64,000 nucleotides of DNA from an uncultured Paracoccaceae bacterium (GCA_947492475.1 CANLNM010000001.1:682001-746000); one strand, 5' to 3'. Shown: positions 18,617 to 28,370, numbered from the stretch's first letter. Numbers and translations: made by a program. The notes: generated by a model not told the origin, from the letters alone.

Positions 18617-20515
18617 ATGGGTGCAATGGAAACAGCAGCACAGGCAACAGACAATCGTGAAGATTTGGATCAAAATGGCATCATAGCGGCGATCAACCGT
18701 GTACAAGCTGTCATCGAATTTGAACTGGACGGCACAATTATCACCGCCAACGAAAACTTTCTGTCGGCGGTTGGCTATAAACTGGACGAAATCGTTGGAA
18801 ATCATCACCGGATGTTTTGCGATCCGCAATTTGCGAAATCTGACGATTACCAAGATTTCTGGATGAAACTTGCTATGGGTGAGTTCAGCGCAGGTGAATT
18901 CAAACGCTTTGCAAAAGACGGGTCAGAGGTTTGGATCCACGCGAGCTACAACCCGGTTTTTGATGCGGATGGCAAACCTTATAAGGTTATTAAATTCGCT
19001 TCAAACATCACAGATGAGAAACTGCGCACCGCCGAACAAGACGGCAAAATGGCTGCGATCAACCGCGCACAGGCCGTGATTGAGTTTGAACTGGATGGGA
19101 CCATTATCACCGCCAATGAAAACTTTACCGCCACGGTTGGCTATTCGTTGAGTGAAATTCAGGGTCAGCATCATCGCATTTTCTGCGATTCAGCTTATAC
19201 TGGATCCCCCGAATATACCGCCTTCTGGGCGGATCTGGCCAAGGGTGAGTTTTGCGTAGGAGAGTTCAAGCGTTTGGCCAAAGATGGGTCAGAGGTGTGG
19301 ATCAACGCCAATTACAACCCAATTTTTGATGCGGATGGCAAACCTTATAAGGTCGTGAAATTCGCCACAAATATCACAGATGAGAAACTGCGCACCGCCG
19401 AACAAGACGGCAAGATGGCTGCGATCAACCGCGCGCAGGCGATGATTGAGTTTGAGCTAGACGGGACCATCATCACCGCCAACGAAAACTTTACGGCGAC
19501 GGTGGGCTATAACCTTGATGAAATCCAAGGCCAGCATCACCGCATTTTCTGTGATCCAACCTATTCCATGTCACCCGAATACAGAAAATTCTGGGCGGAT
19601 TTGGCCAAAGGCGAGTTTTGCGCCGGTGAGTTCAAACGCTTTGGCAAAGGAGGGTCAGAGGTCTGGATCAATGCCAGCTATAACCCAATCTTTGATGCAG
19701 AGGGTAAGCCCTACAAAGTTGTTAAATTTGCCTCAAACATCACTGCTGAGAAAAACGTCGCCAAAGAAGTGACTCGCATCGCCGAAGGCTTTGTTGCGCA
19801 ATCCAAGTCGATTTCACAGCAATCCCATACGGTGGCCAGCGGTGCGCAGACACTTGGCTGCACCACTGAAGAAATCAGCGCTTCTGTCGAAGAACTAAGC
19901 GCGTCGATCGATTCAATCGCGCAAAACAGCAACCATTCTGACGAAATCGCGCAGAAAACCAAAGAAGAAGCCGATCAAGGCGCCAAGGCGATTGACCGGT
20001 CCATCGAGGCAATGGATTTGATCAATGCTTCGTCCGAAGAAATCAGTGAAATCGTCAAAACCATCAGCGAAATCGCCAGCCAAACCAACCTGTTGGCGTT
20101 TAACGCCGCAATCGAAGCCGCGCGTGCCGGTGAACATGGGCTTGGCTTTTCGGTTGTTGCAGATGAAGTGCGCAAACTGGCCGAACGATCGTCGCAATCT
20201 ACGAAGGAAATCAGCAAACTTATCAATGACACGGTCAAACGCGTCACCCAAGGCAGCGAAATTTCCCGAGAGGCTGGCGCCGCGTTCAAAAAAATCTTGT
20301 CAGGCATCTCTGATACCACGGATTCCATCGCCCAAATCTCGGTTGCGGCCAATGAACAACAAACCGCTGCCCGCGACGTGTCCGAGGCCATCCAAAGCAT
20401 CGTGGATGCATCCGAACAGGCTGTCATTGCATCAGATGCCATCGCGGCGGCAACGGATGACCTAAACTCTGGTGCCCAAGAACTGACATCAGAAGTCGCC
20501 AAACTGGGCTGCTAA
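18617..20515 (+). CDS. Soluble methyl-accepting chemotaxis protein with three tandem PAS domains
   Basis: Cytoplasmic chemoreceptor of 632 residues with no transmembrane helix. Three nearly identical PAS units occupy about residues 21-142, 143-264 and 265-378, each with the pieces [19 protein letters not shown], a HHRxFCD segment and GSEVWIxAxYNPxFDA. They resemble the Aer/BdlA PAS type that can bind flavin or haem; cofactor is not provable here. The C-terminal signalling part carries the hairpin motif [19 protein letters not shown], with Phe where most receptors have Leu. There is no C-terminal CheR-docking pentapeptide. It precedes cheR, cheD and a CheW fusion in an apparent operon, which suggests it is the receptor of that set. 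Confidence 0.92.
   Translation: MGAMETAAQATDNREDLDQNGIIAAINRVQAVIEFELDGTIITANENFLSAVGYKLDEIVGNHHRMFCDPQFAKSDDYQDFWMKLAMGEFSAGEFKRFAKDGSEVWIHASYNPVFDADGKPYKVIKFASNITDEKLRTAEQDGKMAAINRAQAVIEFELDGTIITANENFTATVGYSLSEIQGQHHRIFCDSAYTGSPEYTAFWADLAKGEFCVGEFKRLAKDGSEVWINANYNPIFDADGKPYKVVKFATNITDEKLRTAEQDGKMAAINRAQAMIEFELDGTIITANENFTATVGYNLDEIQGQHHRIFCDPTYSMSPEYRKFWADLAKGEFCAGEFKRFGKGGSEVWINASYNPIFDAEGKPYKVVKFASNITAEKNVAKEVTRIAEGFVAQSKSISQQSHTVASGAQTLGCTTEEISASVEELSASIDSIAQNSNHSDEIAQKTKEEADQGAKAIDRSIEAMDLINASSEEISEIVKTISEIASQTNLLAFNAAIEAARAGEHGLGFSVVADEVRKLAERSSQSTKEISKLINDTVKRVTQGSEISREAGAAFKKILSGISDTTDSIAQISVAANEQQTAARDVSEAIQSIVDASEQAVIASDAIAAATDDLNSGAQELTSEVAKLGC
18677..19750 (+). repeat. Tandem 366-base repeats encoding PAS domains
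   Basis: Three direct repeats with a period of exactly 366 bases start at 18677, 19043 and 19409. Units two and three are the closest pair, sharing long identical runs, while unit one has drifted more; this points to stepwise duplication. They encode the three PAS domains of the chemoreceptor. Such repeats can expand or contract by recombination. Confidence 0.9.
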
Positions 20516-20551
20516 TTCGGATGAAATGTCTAATCAAGAAAAGGCTGCAAT

Positions 20552-21397
20552 ATGGATGTTGCTAAAGTAGACGTCACCATGAGTGACGGTGATTTTTCAA
20601 AATTGCGGGCCATTGTGCATAAAAACACTGGGATCACGATCGGTGAAACCCGCAAATCAATGTTGGTCAGCCGACTGAGAAGCCGATTACGCGAGGTCGC
20701 TGCACCTGATTTTGCGGCGTACATTTCGCATCTGTCAAAAGACCCGGAAGAGATGCAAGAGCTGACCAACCGGGTCACAACAAACGAAACCTATTTTTAT
20801 CGCACACCGCGGGTCTGGGACTATTTTCAGGATGAATTTCTGCCCCAGTTTTTGGCCAAAGGGCAAAATCGATCGCTACGGGTGTGGTCAGGGGCCGCAT
20901 CCACCGGAGAAGAGGCGCACACTATTGGCACCCTGTTGGAAGACGTGCGATTGAAAAATCAGAACTTCGATTATTCGATACTAGGTACGGATGTTTCGTC
21001 TCGGGTTTTGGATGTCGCAACAAAAGGTGTCTACAAAGGCCGGTCCATCGCGCGGTTTCGGCAAGCAAAACCCGAAGTTTTTAAAGCGCATATGACCGGA
21101 AATGACACGGATGGGTTTAGCGCCAATCCCCAAATTCGGTCTCGGATCAAATTCAAATTACACAATCTGTTTGACCGCCTGTCAAAGGCAGGACCATTTG
21201 ACGCCGTTTTCCTGCGAAATGTGCTGATTTACTTTACGGATGACGATCAGGTGAAGATCCTAGATCAAGTGCATGACCAAATGCGGCCGGATGGGGTCTT
21301 GTTCATTGGTGAAAGCGAAACGCTGACCAAGTTGAACACACCGTTCGAACAGATTGCTCCTATTATTTATCGCCCCAAAGCAAAGGCCAAGAGTTGA
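20552..21397 (+). CDS. cheR: Chemotaxis protein methyltransferase CheR
   Basis: S-adenosylmethionine-dependent methyltransferase of 281 residues that methylates glutamates of chemoreceptors. The N-terminal helical domain is followed by the catalytic domain, with TNRVTTNETYFYRTP, the SAM-binding VWSGAASTGEEAHT and the LRNVLIYFTDD motif, all typical of CheR. The start is the ATG at 20552, with AAAAGG upstream. It sits 36 bases after the soluble receptor gene and its stop overlaps the cheD start (TGATG), so the genes form one operon. The operon has no cheB methylesterase, unusual for an adapting pathway. Confidence 0.95.
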   Translation: MDVAKVDVTMSDGDFSKLRAIVHKNTGITIGETRKSMLVSRLRSRLREVAAPDFAAYISHLSKDPEEMQELTNRVTTNETYFYRTPRVWDYFQDEFLPQFLAKGQNRSLRVWSGAASTGEEAHTIGTLLEDVRLKNQNFDYSILGTDVSSRVLDVATKGVYKGRSIARFRQAKPEVFKAHMTGNDTDGFSANPQIRSRIKFKLHNLFDRLSKAGPFDAVFLRNVLIYFTDDDQVKILDQVHDQMRPDGVLFIGESETLTKLNTPFEQIAPIIYRPKAKAKS

Positions 21398-21888
21398 TGC
21401 AAGTCGGCGCATGCGAAAAATTACATGTCACGATTGGTCAGGTTAAAACCGGGCAAGCCGGGCAAAGTTTGCATGCCATTCTAGGATCATGCATCGGGTT
21501 GGGCATTTTGGATCCAAAGAATGGCGTGTACGGTCTGGCCCATTGCCTGCTGTCAAAATCTGACACCCCGATCGAAAAACTTGGGGGACGACATGTCGAT
21601 CAGGCGATTTATTCATTAATGCAGCTCATGGACCTAAAACCCAGTGAGATGCGCAAACTTCAAGGTATCGTCGTTGGCGGGGCAAATATGACCTTGCCTG
21701 AGGATGCCGACCCAAGCCGAATGGTTGGCCAAATCAATTCCAAATTTGCCTACAAATCCCTACGTGAGGCCGGAATGCGCCGCATTCACGAAGATGTCGG
21801 CGGTATGTTGGGCCGGCAGATAACCATTGATTGCACCAGCGGTGAATTCACCGTCTCCGCCATTCCAAGATTGGAGACACAACGATGA
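21397..21888 (+). CDS. cheD: Chemoreceptor glutamine deamidase CheD
   Basis: Protein of 163 residues of the CheD family, which deamidates receptor glutamines and in some systems binds CheC. The catalytic Cys is in AILGSCIGLGI (about residue 32) and the His in GLAHCLLSKS (about 49). The Thr that usually lies five or six positions before the Cys is not seen; the segment reads SLHAILGSC. The C-terminal GRQITIDCTSGEFTV fits the family. I choose the ATG at 21397, overlapping the cheR stop by one base; a TTG at 21394 is in frame. The end overlaps the CheW-fusion start by four bases. Confidence 0.92.
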   Translation: MQVGACEKLHVTIGQVKTGQAGQSLHAILGSCIGLGILDPKNGVYGLAHCLLSKSDTPIEKLGGRHVDQAIYSLMQLMDLKPSEMRKLQGIVVGGANMTLPEDADPSRMVGQINSKFAYKSLREAGMRRIHEDVGGMLGRQITIDCTSGEFTVSAIPRLETQR

Positions 21889-23474
21889 TGTTGGATCATA
21901 CAGATGGCACACAGCCAGAGGATCAATCTGATACTGGCTATGTAAAAACCGTTTCGCAGCGGATACAAACCGCTCAAAAACGGGGGGCTAGCGGAGAAAT
22001 CTATGGGTCGTTTTTGATCGGAGATAGCGAATTTGCGATCCCCGTATCCGCAGTGCAAGAGGTCGTGAACGAACCCACCGACATTTCCCCAATGCCACTT
22101 GCCCCGCCTTATATGCTGGGTTTGTTTAACCTGCGTGGTCAGATCATACCCATTGTTGATCTACGAATTTTGTTAGGGTTTTCGGACCAGAGGCAGGTCG
22201 CGTTGCGCAGGGTTGCCATTATTGAATATGGGGAACATTGCATCGGCCTGCTTTTTGATCTGACCGGTGAAGTGCTCAATGGGAATCAAGCCACGCGAGT
22301 AAATTTTCAAGCCAAAGAAGACGGCCCGCGAGATGTGGTTATCAATGGGGTGTTGAAATTTGAACAAGGCAATCGACTGGTACAACTGCTTGACCCCTAC
22401 GAATTGCTGAACCTCGACCAAGTGCCACGTGCCACCAAATCCTCGGATCAAGTTGAGGTCAAATCGGCCAAAGGGAAACGTCGCAATTGCATCTCGTTTC
22501 AAACCGGGCACACAACCTGTGCCATTGATTTGCGCTACGTCAAAGAAATCCTGAAAATGCCCAAGGTGGATCAGTCATTGTTTGCCCGCGGCAATGTCAT
22601 CGGCACCACAAATTTGCGTGGAGTCATCCTACCTGTGGTTGATTTCCGAGCATTTTTAGGGGATGGCGCGGTCTTTCATCTTGGAAAAACCATTCCCAGT
22701 GAACGCAAAATGGTGGTTTTGGAAACCGCAGAAGGCATGGTCGGCCTGATGGTGTTTTCGATTGATAGTATCCTGCCCTATTACCGCGATGACGTGCTGC
22801 CATTCGCCAAACTGGCCCTGCCACGCGGGGATTATGTCAATGGTTGTCTCATCAGCGAACAAGACAAAATTGTCATGATGCTGGACCAGAAAAAACTGCG
22901 CACGGATCCTGAATTGGTCGAAATTGCAAAGGCCTGCCAGGAAATTTATCCATCCGATGGACAAAATTGCGATGGGGAAACAACTCAGGTTAGTACGACG
23001 CGACGCACATATATCCTGTTCACCTTTGAAAAAATGTTTGCGCTCGACACGGCCTGCGTCAGCGAAGTGATCAACCGTCCTGACCATTTACTGGAACCGC
23101 CTTATTCACTCGATTTTGTCGAAGGAATTATCAACTTACGAGGCGAGTTGATTACCCTTTTCAATCCCCGTTTGCTCTATGGGATGCCCCCTAAACGTAT
23201 AGACGGGCAAAAGGTTCTAATTTTTAGAAACGAAGGTAACAAGTACGGCATTCTTGTGGATTCCGTCGACGAAATCATCATGACGAACGTTGATAACATT
23301 GCAGAACTGCAACCGTTGGATCACCAAGGAAACGGTAAACGGATCGTTGATGATGTCGAAGGGTGTCTGCACCGAAAATCCACAACAAAGGCTGACGTTT
23401 CAGTGCTGGTCCTGGATTCCGCCGCGGTTGTCAAACGATGCATGATTGCGATGGATCAGGCGCAACTTCGCTAA
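21885..23474 (+). CDS. Triple CheW-domain adaptor protein
   Basis: Coupling protein of 529 residues made of three CheW domains in a row (about 35-180, 198-345 and 365-515). Each has the CheW-type sequences: YGSFLIGDSEFAIPVSAVQEV and LFNLRGQIIPIVDLR, then CAIDLRYVKEILKMP and TTNLRGVILPVVDFR, then YILFTFEKMFALDTACVSEV and IINLRGELITLFNPR. CheW normally links chemoreceptors to the CheA kinase; multidomain versions could bridge several receptors or build larger arrays. It is the last gene of the receptor-cheR-cheD set and is followed by a tRNA gene on the other strand. No CheA or CheY is present in the window, so its kinase partner must be encoded elsewhere. Confidence 0.9.
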   Translation: MMLDHTDGTQPEDQSDTGYVKTVSQRIQTAQKRGASGEIYGSFLIGDSEFAIPVSAVQEVVNEPTDISPMPLAPPYMLGLFNLRGQIIPIVDLRILLGFSDQRQVALRRVAIIEYGEHCIGLLFDLTGEVLNGNQATRVNFQAKEDGPRDVVINGVLKFEQGNRLVQLLDPYELLNLDQVPRATKSSDQVEVKSAKGKRRNCISFQTGHTTCAIDLRYVKEILKMPKVDQSLFARGNVIGTTNLRGVILPVVDFRAFLGDGAVFHLGKTIPSERKMVVLETAEGMVGLMVFSIDSILPYYRDDVLPFAKLALPRGDYVNGCLISEQDKIVMMLDQKKLRTDPELVEIAKACQEIYPSDGQNCDGETTQVSTTRRTYILFTFEKMFALDTACVSEVINRPDHLLEPPYSLDFVEGIINLRGELITLFNPRLLYGMPPKRIDGQKVLIFRNEGNKYGILVDSVDEIIMTNVDNIAELQPLDHQGNGKRIVDDVEGCLHRKSTTKADVSVLVLDSAAVVKRCMIAMDQAQLR

Positions 23475-23576
23475 TCGAAACGCTCTTCGGGTTTGTTCAC
23501 CCGTGGCTATTTCTGATGCGCATGCCTGATTGTCATCGCGCATCGGGCTGAGGAAGCAAGACAGGTTTTGGAGGTA

Positions 23577-23663
23577 TGGTGCGGGCGGTGGGACTCGAAC
23601 CCACACGGGGCTAGGCCCCAACAGATTTTAAGTCTGGTATGTCTACCATTCCATCACGCCCGC
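23577..23663 (-). tRNA. tRNA-Leu (anticodon TAA)
   Basis: On the minus strand GCGGGCG at the 5' end pairs with CGCCCGC at the 3' end, followed by an encoded CCA. The T arm reads GGTTCGAGTCC, the anticodon loop is CTTAAAA giving anticodon TAA, and a long variable arm (GGGGCCTAGCCCC) marks it as a class II leucine tRNA. Total length is 87 bases including CCA. Confidence 0.95.
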
Positions 23664-23742
23664 AACCGATCTTCATACTCAAACGCATTCGCAATTCAGT
23701 ATGTTGGCGCGACAATAGGCATTCCGTGACGGAGGTAAACCC

Positions 23743-24294
23743 TCAGATGTCCTCTCCGGGGGGCTGAATGATCAAACTTCGCTCATTCAGCCATGGGTTA
23801 AGCGCAACCGCCGCCTTTAAATCCGTTTGTGCGGCTTCGTTTTGGCCCAATTCGATCAAAGTGAGTGCGCGCCCGGTTAACGCGCCTAAATGTCGAGGGT
23901 TTAATTCCAAAGCCCGGTCCAAATCCAGCACGGCGATGTCGAATCGTTGTTGTAAGAAGTTGCTGAATGCCCGCTGGTTATAGGCTTCGGCAAAATCCGG
24001 ACAATAATCCACCAATCGATCAAACGCCGTTTGCGCGCCCAGATGGTCCCCCAACCGCATCCGTTCCATGCCATGATCCAGCAGTTCCTGCGCGACCTCA
24101 TCCGGGGCCTGCAACCAGATCGCCCACAAATCATTGCTGATGCGACGCGCCGCTATCGGATCAGGGGCCGTGCGTAAAACCTCATGCAACAGCCCAAGGC
24201 GCGTCGAGTGATTCGGCCCATTTGGACAAGTCTGAGCATAGGCAGCGCCTGCCGCCATGCCGATCAGCAGAGGTAAAACGATGGAAAAACGCAT
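23743..24294 (-). CDS. Periplasmic tetratricopeptide-repeat protein
   Basis: Exported protein of 183 residues. The signal peptide runs to about AGAAYAQ, followed by a cysteine and a helical body. At least two clear TPR units occur around FAEAYNQRAFSNFLQQRFDIAVLD and HLGALTGRALTLIELGQNEAAQ. TPRs mediate protein contacts; a specific role is not recognisable. It stands between tRNA-Leu and the Lrp-type regulator of proline use, with about 75 bases separating it from the latter, on the same strand, and could be read from the same direction. Function unknown. Confidence 0.85.
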   Translation of the reverse strand: MRFSIVLPLLIGMAAGAAYAQTCPNGPNHSTRLGLLHEVLRTAPDPIAARRISNDLWAIWLQAPDEVAQELLDHGMERMRLGDHLGAQTAFDRLVDYCPDFAEAYNQRAFSNFLQQRFDIAVLDLDRALELNPRHLGALTGRALTLIELGQNEAAQTDLKAAVALNPWLNERSLIIQPPGEDI

Positions 24295-24371
24295 AATGGC
24301 ATCATCGGCCTAAATCGCTTCAGGTCAAATCAAGGCTCTGTCATCACAAAGACCAAAACCATCACATGCAA

Positions 24372-24863
24372 TCAATCGCCACCCGCCTGTGCCTCTGGGC
24401 TTGCTTGCTCTTCTTTGATGGCTTGCATGGCCACATAGGTGGAAGTGCTGGCGACATGCGGCAGGGTCGAAATCTTTTCCGCCAATAACAAACGATAACC
24501 GGTCATTGAGGATGTGCGCACCTTGAGCAAGTAGTCGAAATTGCTGGCAATCATATGACATTGCTCGATTTCTGGGATTTGTGTGATCGCTTGATTGAAC
24601 TCACCCAGCGCCTTTTCACGAGTGTCGCTCAGCTTCACTTCGACAAAGGCCACATGATCCCGCCCCAACCGTATCGGATCAAACAGTGCGCGATAACCGC
24701 GGATCACTCCGGTTTCTTCAAGACGACGCAAACGCGCCTGCGTCGGGGATTTAGACAACCCAATACGACGGGCCAATTCGGTGACACTGATGCGGCCTTC
24801 GACCGCCAGAATATCCAGAATCTTTCGATCAAATCGATCCAGCTCAGAAGTTCGTTCGGTCAC
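24372..24863 (-). CDS. putR: Lrp/AsnC family regulator, probable proline-responsive PutR
   Basis: Transcription regulator of 163 residues. The start is the GTG at 24863, preceded by GGGA at good spacing; a further upstream GTG at 24902 has none. The N-terminal helix-turn-helix reads LDRFDRKILDILAVEGRISVTELARRIGLSKSPTQARLRRLE, given here as family-typical pieces LDRFDRKIL and GLSKSPTQARL. The C-terminal part is the ligand-sensing RAM domain. In Rhodobacter and Agrobacterium a PutR of this type activates putA in response to proline. It lies divergent to putA with about 105 bases between the starts, which supports the same role here. Confidence 0.88.
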   Translation of the reverse strand: MTERTSELDRFDRKILDILAVEGRISVTELARRIGLSKSPTQARLRRLEETGVIRGYRALFDPIRLGRDHVAFVEVKLSDTREKALGEFNQAITQIPEIEQCHMIASNFDYLLKVRTSSMTGYRLLLAEKISTLPHVASTSTYVAMQAIKEEQASPEAQAGGD

Positions 24864-24936
24864 ATTTTTCCCAATCTTATATGCGGTCTTCCTACGATAC
24901 ACCTAAAGTGAAGTCAAAACGACCCGTTTTTTTCAG

Positions 24937-24958
24937 CTATCCTAGCCATAACGGATAG
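24937..24958. promoter_or_regulatory. Inverted repeat before putA, possible PutR site
   Basis: CTATCC at 24937-24942 and GGATAG at 24953-24958 form a 6-base inverted repeat with a 10-base spacer just before the putA ribosome binding site (AGGAG). The position suits an operator of the divergent Lrp-type regulator. The dyad is short and no binding site consensus is matched. Confidence 0.3.
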
Positions 24959-24968
24959 GAGCTTAGAC

Positions 24969-27900
24969 ATGAACACATCACCCTCCCCTCGCAGCTTGGT
25001 CGACACACAAACTTATGCCGATGAAACAACCGCAGTGGCGCGTCTGGTGGAACAAGCATGTTTGACGAAAACGGATCGCGCAACAATTTCCGCGAATGCG
25101 GCCCAGTTGGTGCGGGACATTCGCGGGGCTTCTGACCCCGGTTTGATGGAGGTTTTCCTGGCAGAATACGGGCTATCCACCGAAGAAGGCGTCGCATTGA
25201 TGTGTCTGGCCGAAGCGCTGCTACGGGTGCCGGATGCCGATACAATTGATGCGCTGATCGAAGACAAAATTGCACCGTCCAATTGGGGGCAGCATTTGGG
25301 GCATTCTTCTTCGTCATTGGTGAACGCGTCCACCTGGGCCTTGATGTTGACGGGCCGGGTTTTGGATGGGGAAAAGCCGGGATTGTCCGGTGTGTTGCGC
25401 GGGGCGATCAAACGGGTTGGGGAACCTGTGATCCGATCCGCAGTTGCGCGCGCCATGAAGGAAATGGGCAAACAGTTTGTTTTGGGTGAAACCATCGTCA
25501 AAGCCATGAAACGTGGCAAAGGCATGGAGGAAAAAGGCTATACCTATTCCTATGATATGCTGGGAGAAGCCGCACGCACCGATGCGGATGCGCGTGGGTT
25601 TCATTTAGCTTATTCGCGGGCCATTTCCGCCATCGCCGAAAATTGCCACAGCGCGTCAGTCGCACAAAATCCGGGCATTTCGGTGAAACTGTCGGCGCTG
25701 CATGCCCGCTATGAAATCGCCCAAGAGGCCCGTGTCATGGAAGAGCTGGTGCCGCGGTTGCGATCGCTGGCGCTGGTGGCGAAATCGGCGGGTATGGGGC
25801 TGAATGTGGATGCAGAAGAGGCAGATCGCCTATCCCTGTCGCTGGATGTGATCGAAACGGTGCTGGCTGATCCGGGGCTGAAAGGCTGGGATGGATTTGG
25901 CGTCGTGGTGCAGGCCTATGGGCCGCGCGCGTCGTTTGTGATCGACGCATTGCACGACATGGCCATCAAACTGGATCGCAAAATCATGATCCGTCTGGTC
26001 AAAGGCGCCTATTGGGACGCCGAAATCAAGCGCGCCCAAGTGGAGGGCATGGACGGATTTCCCGTCTTTACGCAAAAAGCGGCCACCGATGTCAGCTATA
26101 TCGCCAATGCGCGCAAATTGCTGTCGATGACAGACCGGATCTATCCGCAATTTGCCACACATAATGCCCATACAGTGGCGGCGATCCTGCATATGGCGCA
26201 GGACATGCCCAAATCTGCTTATGAATTTCAACGTCTGCACGGGATGGGGGAAACCCTGCATAATCTGGTGCTGAACGCCAATAACACCCATTGCAGAATT
26301 TATGCCCCCGTCGGGGCGCACGAAGATTTGCTGGCCTATCTGGTGCGTCGTCTGTTGGAAAACGGGGCCAACTCTTCTTTTGTGAACCAGATCGTTGACG
26401 AAGAAGTCCCGGCAGAAATTGTGGCCGCCTGCCCCTTTGACGCGCTGGGAACGGAATTTGCACTGCCCAAAGGCCCTGATCTATATCAGCCAGAACGGAT
26501 CAATTCCAAAGGATGGGATTTGACCGACCGGCCCACATTGGCGCGTATCGAAACAGAGCGGTCCCCTTTTGAACGGGTCACCTGGCAGGCCGGTCCGGTT
26601 TTGGCCAGCGTAGATGCGGCCCCGACCGGGGCGCAACGTCGGATTATGAACCCGGCCGACCCGTCCGATCATGTGGGCGATGTGATTGATGCCACCGCCG
26701 CAGAGTGTGACGCCGCGATCGCGCAGGCCGAGACGTGGAATGTGCCCGTCGCCCAACGCGCCGTAATCCTGAACAAAGCCGCTGATCTATACGAGGCACA
26801 TAGCGGCGAATTGTTTGCACTGCTGGCCCGTGAAGCCGGGAAAACTCTGCTGGATGCCGTGGGCGAAGTCCGCGAAGCCGTTGATTTTCTGCGGTACTAC
26901 GCCAAAGAAGCGGAAAAGTCTGACCGCCCGGCCCGCGGAACCTGGACCTGCATTTCGCCTTGGAATTTTCCATTGGCTATTTTTTCAGGACAGATCAGTG
27001 CGGCTTTGGCTGCGGGCAACGCCGTGTTGGCCAAACCGGCCGAGCAAACCTGCCTGATCGCGATCCGCGCCGTTGAATTGCTGCACCAAGCGGGGGTCCC
27101 CCGGTCGGCGTTGCAAATCCTGCCCGGGGGGGGACAGGTTGGAGCTGCATTAACCAGCCACGCCACCCTGTCTGGCGTTGCCTTTACCGGGTCCACAGCC
27201 ACGGCGATGTTGATCCGCAAATCCATGGCGCAAAACTGCGCGCCGGGCACGCCTTTGATCGCGGAAACGGGGGGATTGAACGCGATGATCGTTGACAGCA
27301 CAGCACTGCCTGAACATGCGGTTCGTGACATTCTGGCCAGCGCGTTCCAATCAGCGGGTCAGCGTTGTTCTGCGTTGCGCTGTCTTTATGTGCAGGATGA
27401 TGTTGCGGATAAAATCTTGACCATGCTGTTTGGCGGCATGCAGGAACTGTCCCTGGGACGGCCATGGGCATTGTCCACCGATGTTGGCCCCGTGATCGAT
27501 CAGGCCGCGTGGCAGGGCATTACCGATCACATCAACACTGCGCGCAAAGAGGATCGGGTTTTGTTCGAATTGCCCGCGCCCACAACCGGGACATTTATCG
27601 CCCCCACCGTGATCAGCCTGTCGTCTATTCTGGACCTGAAACGCGAAATCTTTGGCCCGGTATTGCATGTTGTGCGGTTCAAATCCCACGAACTGGACCA
27701 AGTGGTCGCGGATATCAACGCCACAGGGTTTGGGCTGACATTTGGGTTGCACACGCGCATTGATGACCGCGTGCAACAGATCGTGGATCAGATTGACGCA
27801 GGAAACCTATATGTGAACCGCAACCAAATTGGCGCGATTGTCGGCAGCCAACCCTTCGGTGGCGAAGGCCTGTCAGGGACCGGCCCCAAGGCGGGCGGTC

Positions 27901-28340
27901 CACGCTATGTGCCCCGGTTCCAAGCCCCAAGTGACACGCCCATTTCCGTCGCCGACGTCATGGACCTGCCTGGCCCCACCGGCGAAAGCAATCGCCTGAC
28001 AACCCATGCACGTGGCCCGGTTTTGTGCCTGGGTCCAACGGATCACATTGCTGCGCAGTTAGAGGCCGTGTCTGCATTGGGCGGCACAGCCATATCAGCA
28101 GACGGCATGTCGCCAGAGGCCCTGTTGGATCACCCGGATGTCGCGGCGGCTATATGGTGGGGGGATCGCGACACAGGTGTTGCATATGAACAGGCGCTGT
28201 CACAGCGGTTAGGGCCAATCATTGCCTTGGTTACCGCCATGCCAGATGCCGCGCATGTGCTGCATGAACGACAGGTCTGTATCGACACAACAGCCGCTGG
28301 CGGTAACGCCGCATTGTTGGCCGAAGTGTCCGGTATGTAA
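24969..28340 (+). CDS. putA: Bifunctional proline dehydrogenase / P5C dehydrogenase PutA
   Basis: Enzyme of 1123 residues oxidising proline to glutamate in two steps. The start ATG is preceded by AGGAG. The flavin-dependent proline dehydrogenase domain shows IMIRLVKGAYWDAEIKRAQ, PQFATHNAHT and YEFQRLHGMGE. The aldehyde dehydrogenase domain shows the TCISPWNFPLAIF cofactor region, the general base in IAETGGLNAM and the catalytic Cys in SAGQRCSALR (near residue 800). There is no N-terminal ribbon-helix-helix, so this PutA does not repress its own gene; the separate PutR does. The extra C-terminal domain ends in TTAAGGNAALL, the conserved motif of long PutAs, thought to close the substrate channel. 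Confidence 0.97.
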   Translation: MNTSPSPRSLVDTQTYADETTAVARLVEQACLTKTDRATISANAAQLVRDIRGASDPGLMEVFLAEYGLSTEEGVALMCLAEALLRVPDADTIDALIEDKIAPSNWGQHLGHSSSSLVNASTWALMLTGRVLDGEKPGLSGVLRGAIKRVGEPVIRSAVARAMKEMGKQFVLGETIVKAMKRGKGMEEKGYTYSYDMLGEAARTDADARGFHLAYSRAISAIAENCHSASVAQNPGISVKLSALHARYEIAQEARVMEELVPRLRSLALVAKSAGMGLNVDAEEADRLSLSLDVIETVLADPGLKGWDGFGVVVQAYGPRASFVIDALHDMAIKLDRKIMIRLVKGAYWDAEIKRAQVEGMDGFPVFTQKAATDVSYIANARKLLSMTDRIYPQFATHNAHTVAAILHMAQDMPKSAYEFQRLHGMGETLHNLVLNANNTHCRIYAPVGAHEDLLAYLVRRLLENGANSSFVNQIVDEEVPAEIVAACPFDALGTEFALPKGPDLYQPERINSKGWDLTDRPTLARIETERSPFERVTWQAGPVLASVDAAPTGAQRRIMNPADPSDHVGDVIDATAAECDAAIAQAETWNVPVAQRAVILNKAADLYEAHSGELFALLAREAGKTLLDAVGEVREAVDFLRYYAKEAEKSDRPARGTWTCISPWNFPLAIFSGQISAALAAGNAVLAKPAEQTCLIAIRAVELLHQAGVPRSALQILPGGGQVGAALTSHATLSGVAFTGSTATAMLIRKSMAQNCAPGTPLIAETGGLNAMIVDSTALPEHAVRDILASAFQSAGQRCSALRCLYVQDDVADKILTMLFGGMQELSLGRPWALSTDVGPVIDQAAWQGITDHINTARKEDRVLFELPAPTTGTFIAPTVISLSSILDLKREIFGPVLHVVRFKSHELDQVVADINATGFGLTFGLHTRIDDRVQQIVDQIDAGNLYVNRNQIGAIVGSQPFGGEGLSGTGPKAGGPRYVPRFQAPSDTPISVADVMDLPGPTGESNRLTTHARGPVLCLGPTDHIAAQLEAVSALGGTAISADGMSPEALLDHPDVAAAIWWGDRDTGVAYEQALSQRLGPIIALVTAMPDAAHVLHERQVCIDTTAAGGNAALLAEVSGM

Positions 28341-28347
28341 AAAACAG

Positions 28348-28370
28348 GCGTGCCGCCCTGCGCGGCACGC
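28348..28370 (+). terminator. GC-rich hairpin after putA
   Basis: GCGTGCCGC and GCGGCACGC pair perfectly over 9 bases around a CCTGC loop, starting 7 bases after the putA stop. No T-run follows on the plus strand; an A-run precedes it. It is placed to separate putA from the rhomboid gene and may terminate or pause transcription. Confidence 0.5.

Noticed and set aside
23515-23544. GATGCGC/GCGCATC inverted repeat between the triple CheW gene and tRNA-Leu
   Set aside because: Loop of 16 bases and no T-run on either side; too weak to call a terminator.
23400-23621. Short open frame on the minus strand over the tRNA-Leu gene
   Set aside because: It reads through the tRNA and the end of the triple CheW gene and has no ribosome site.
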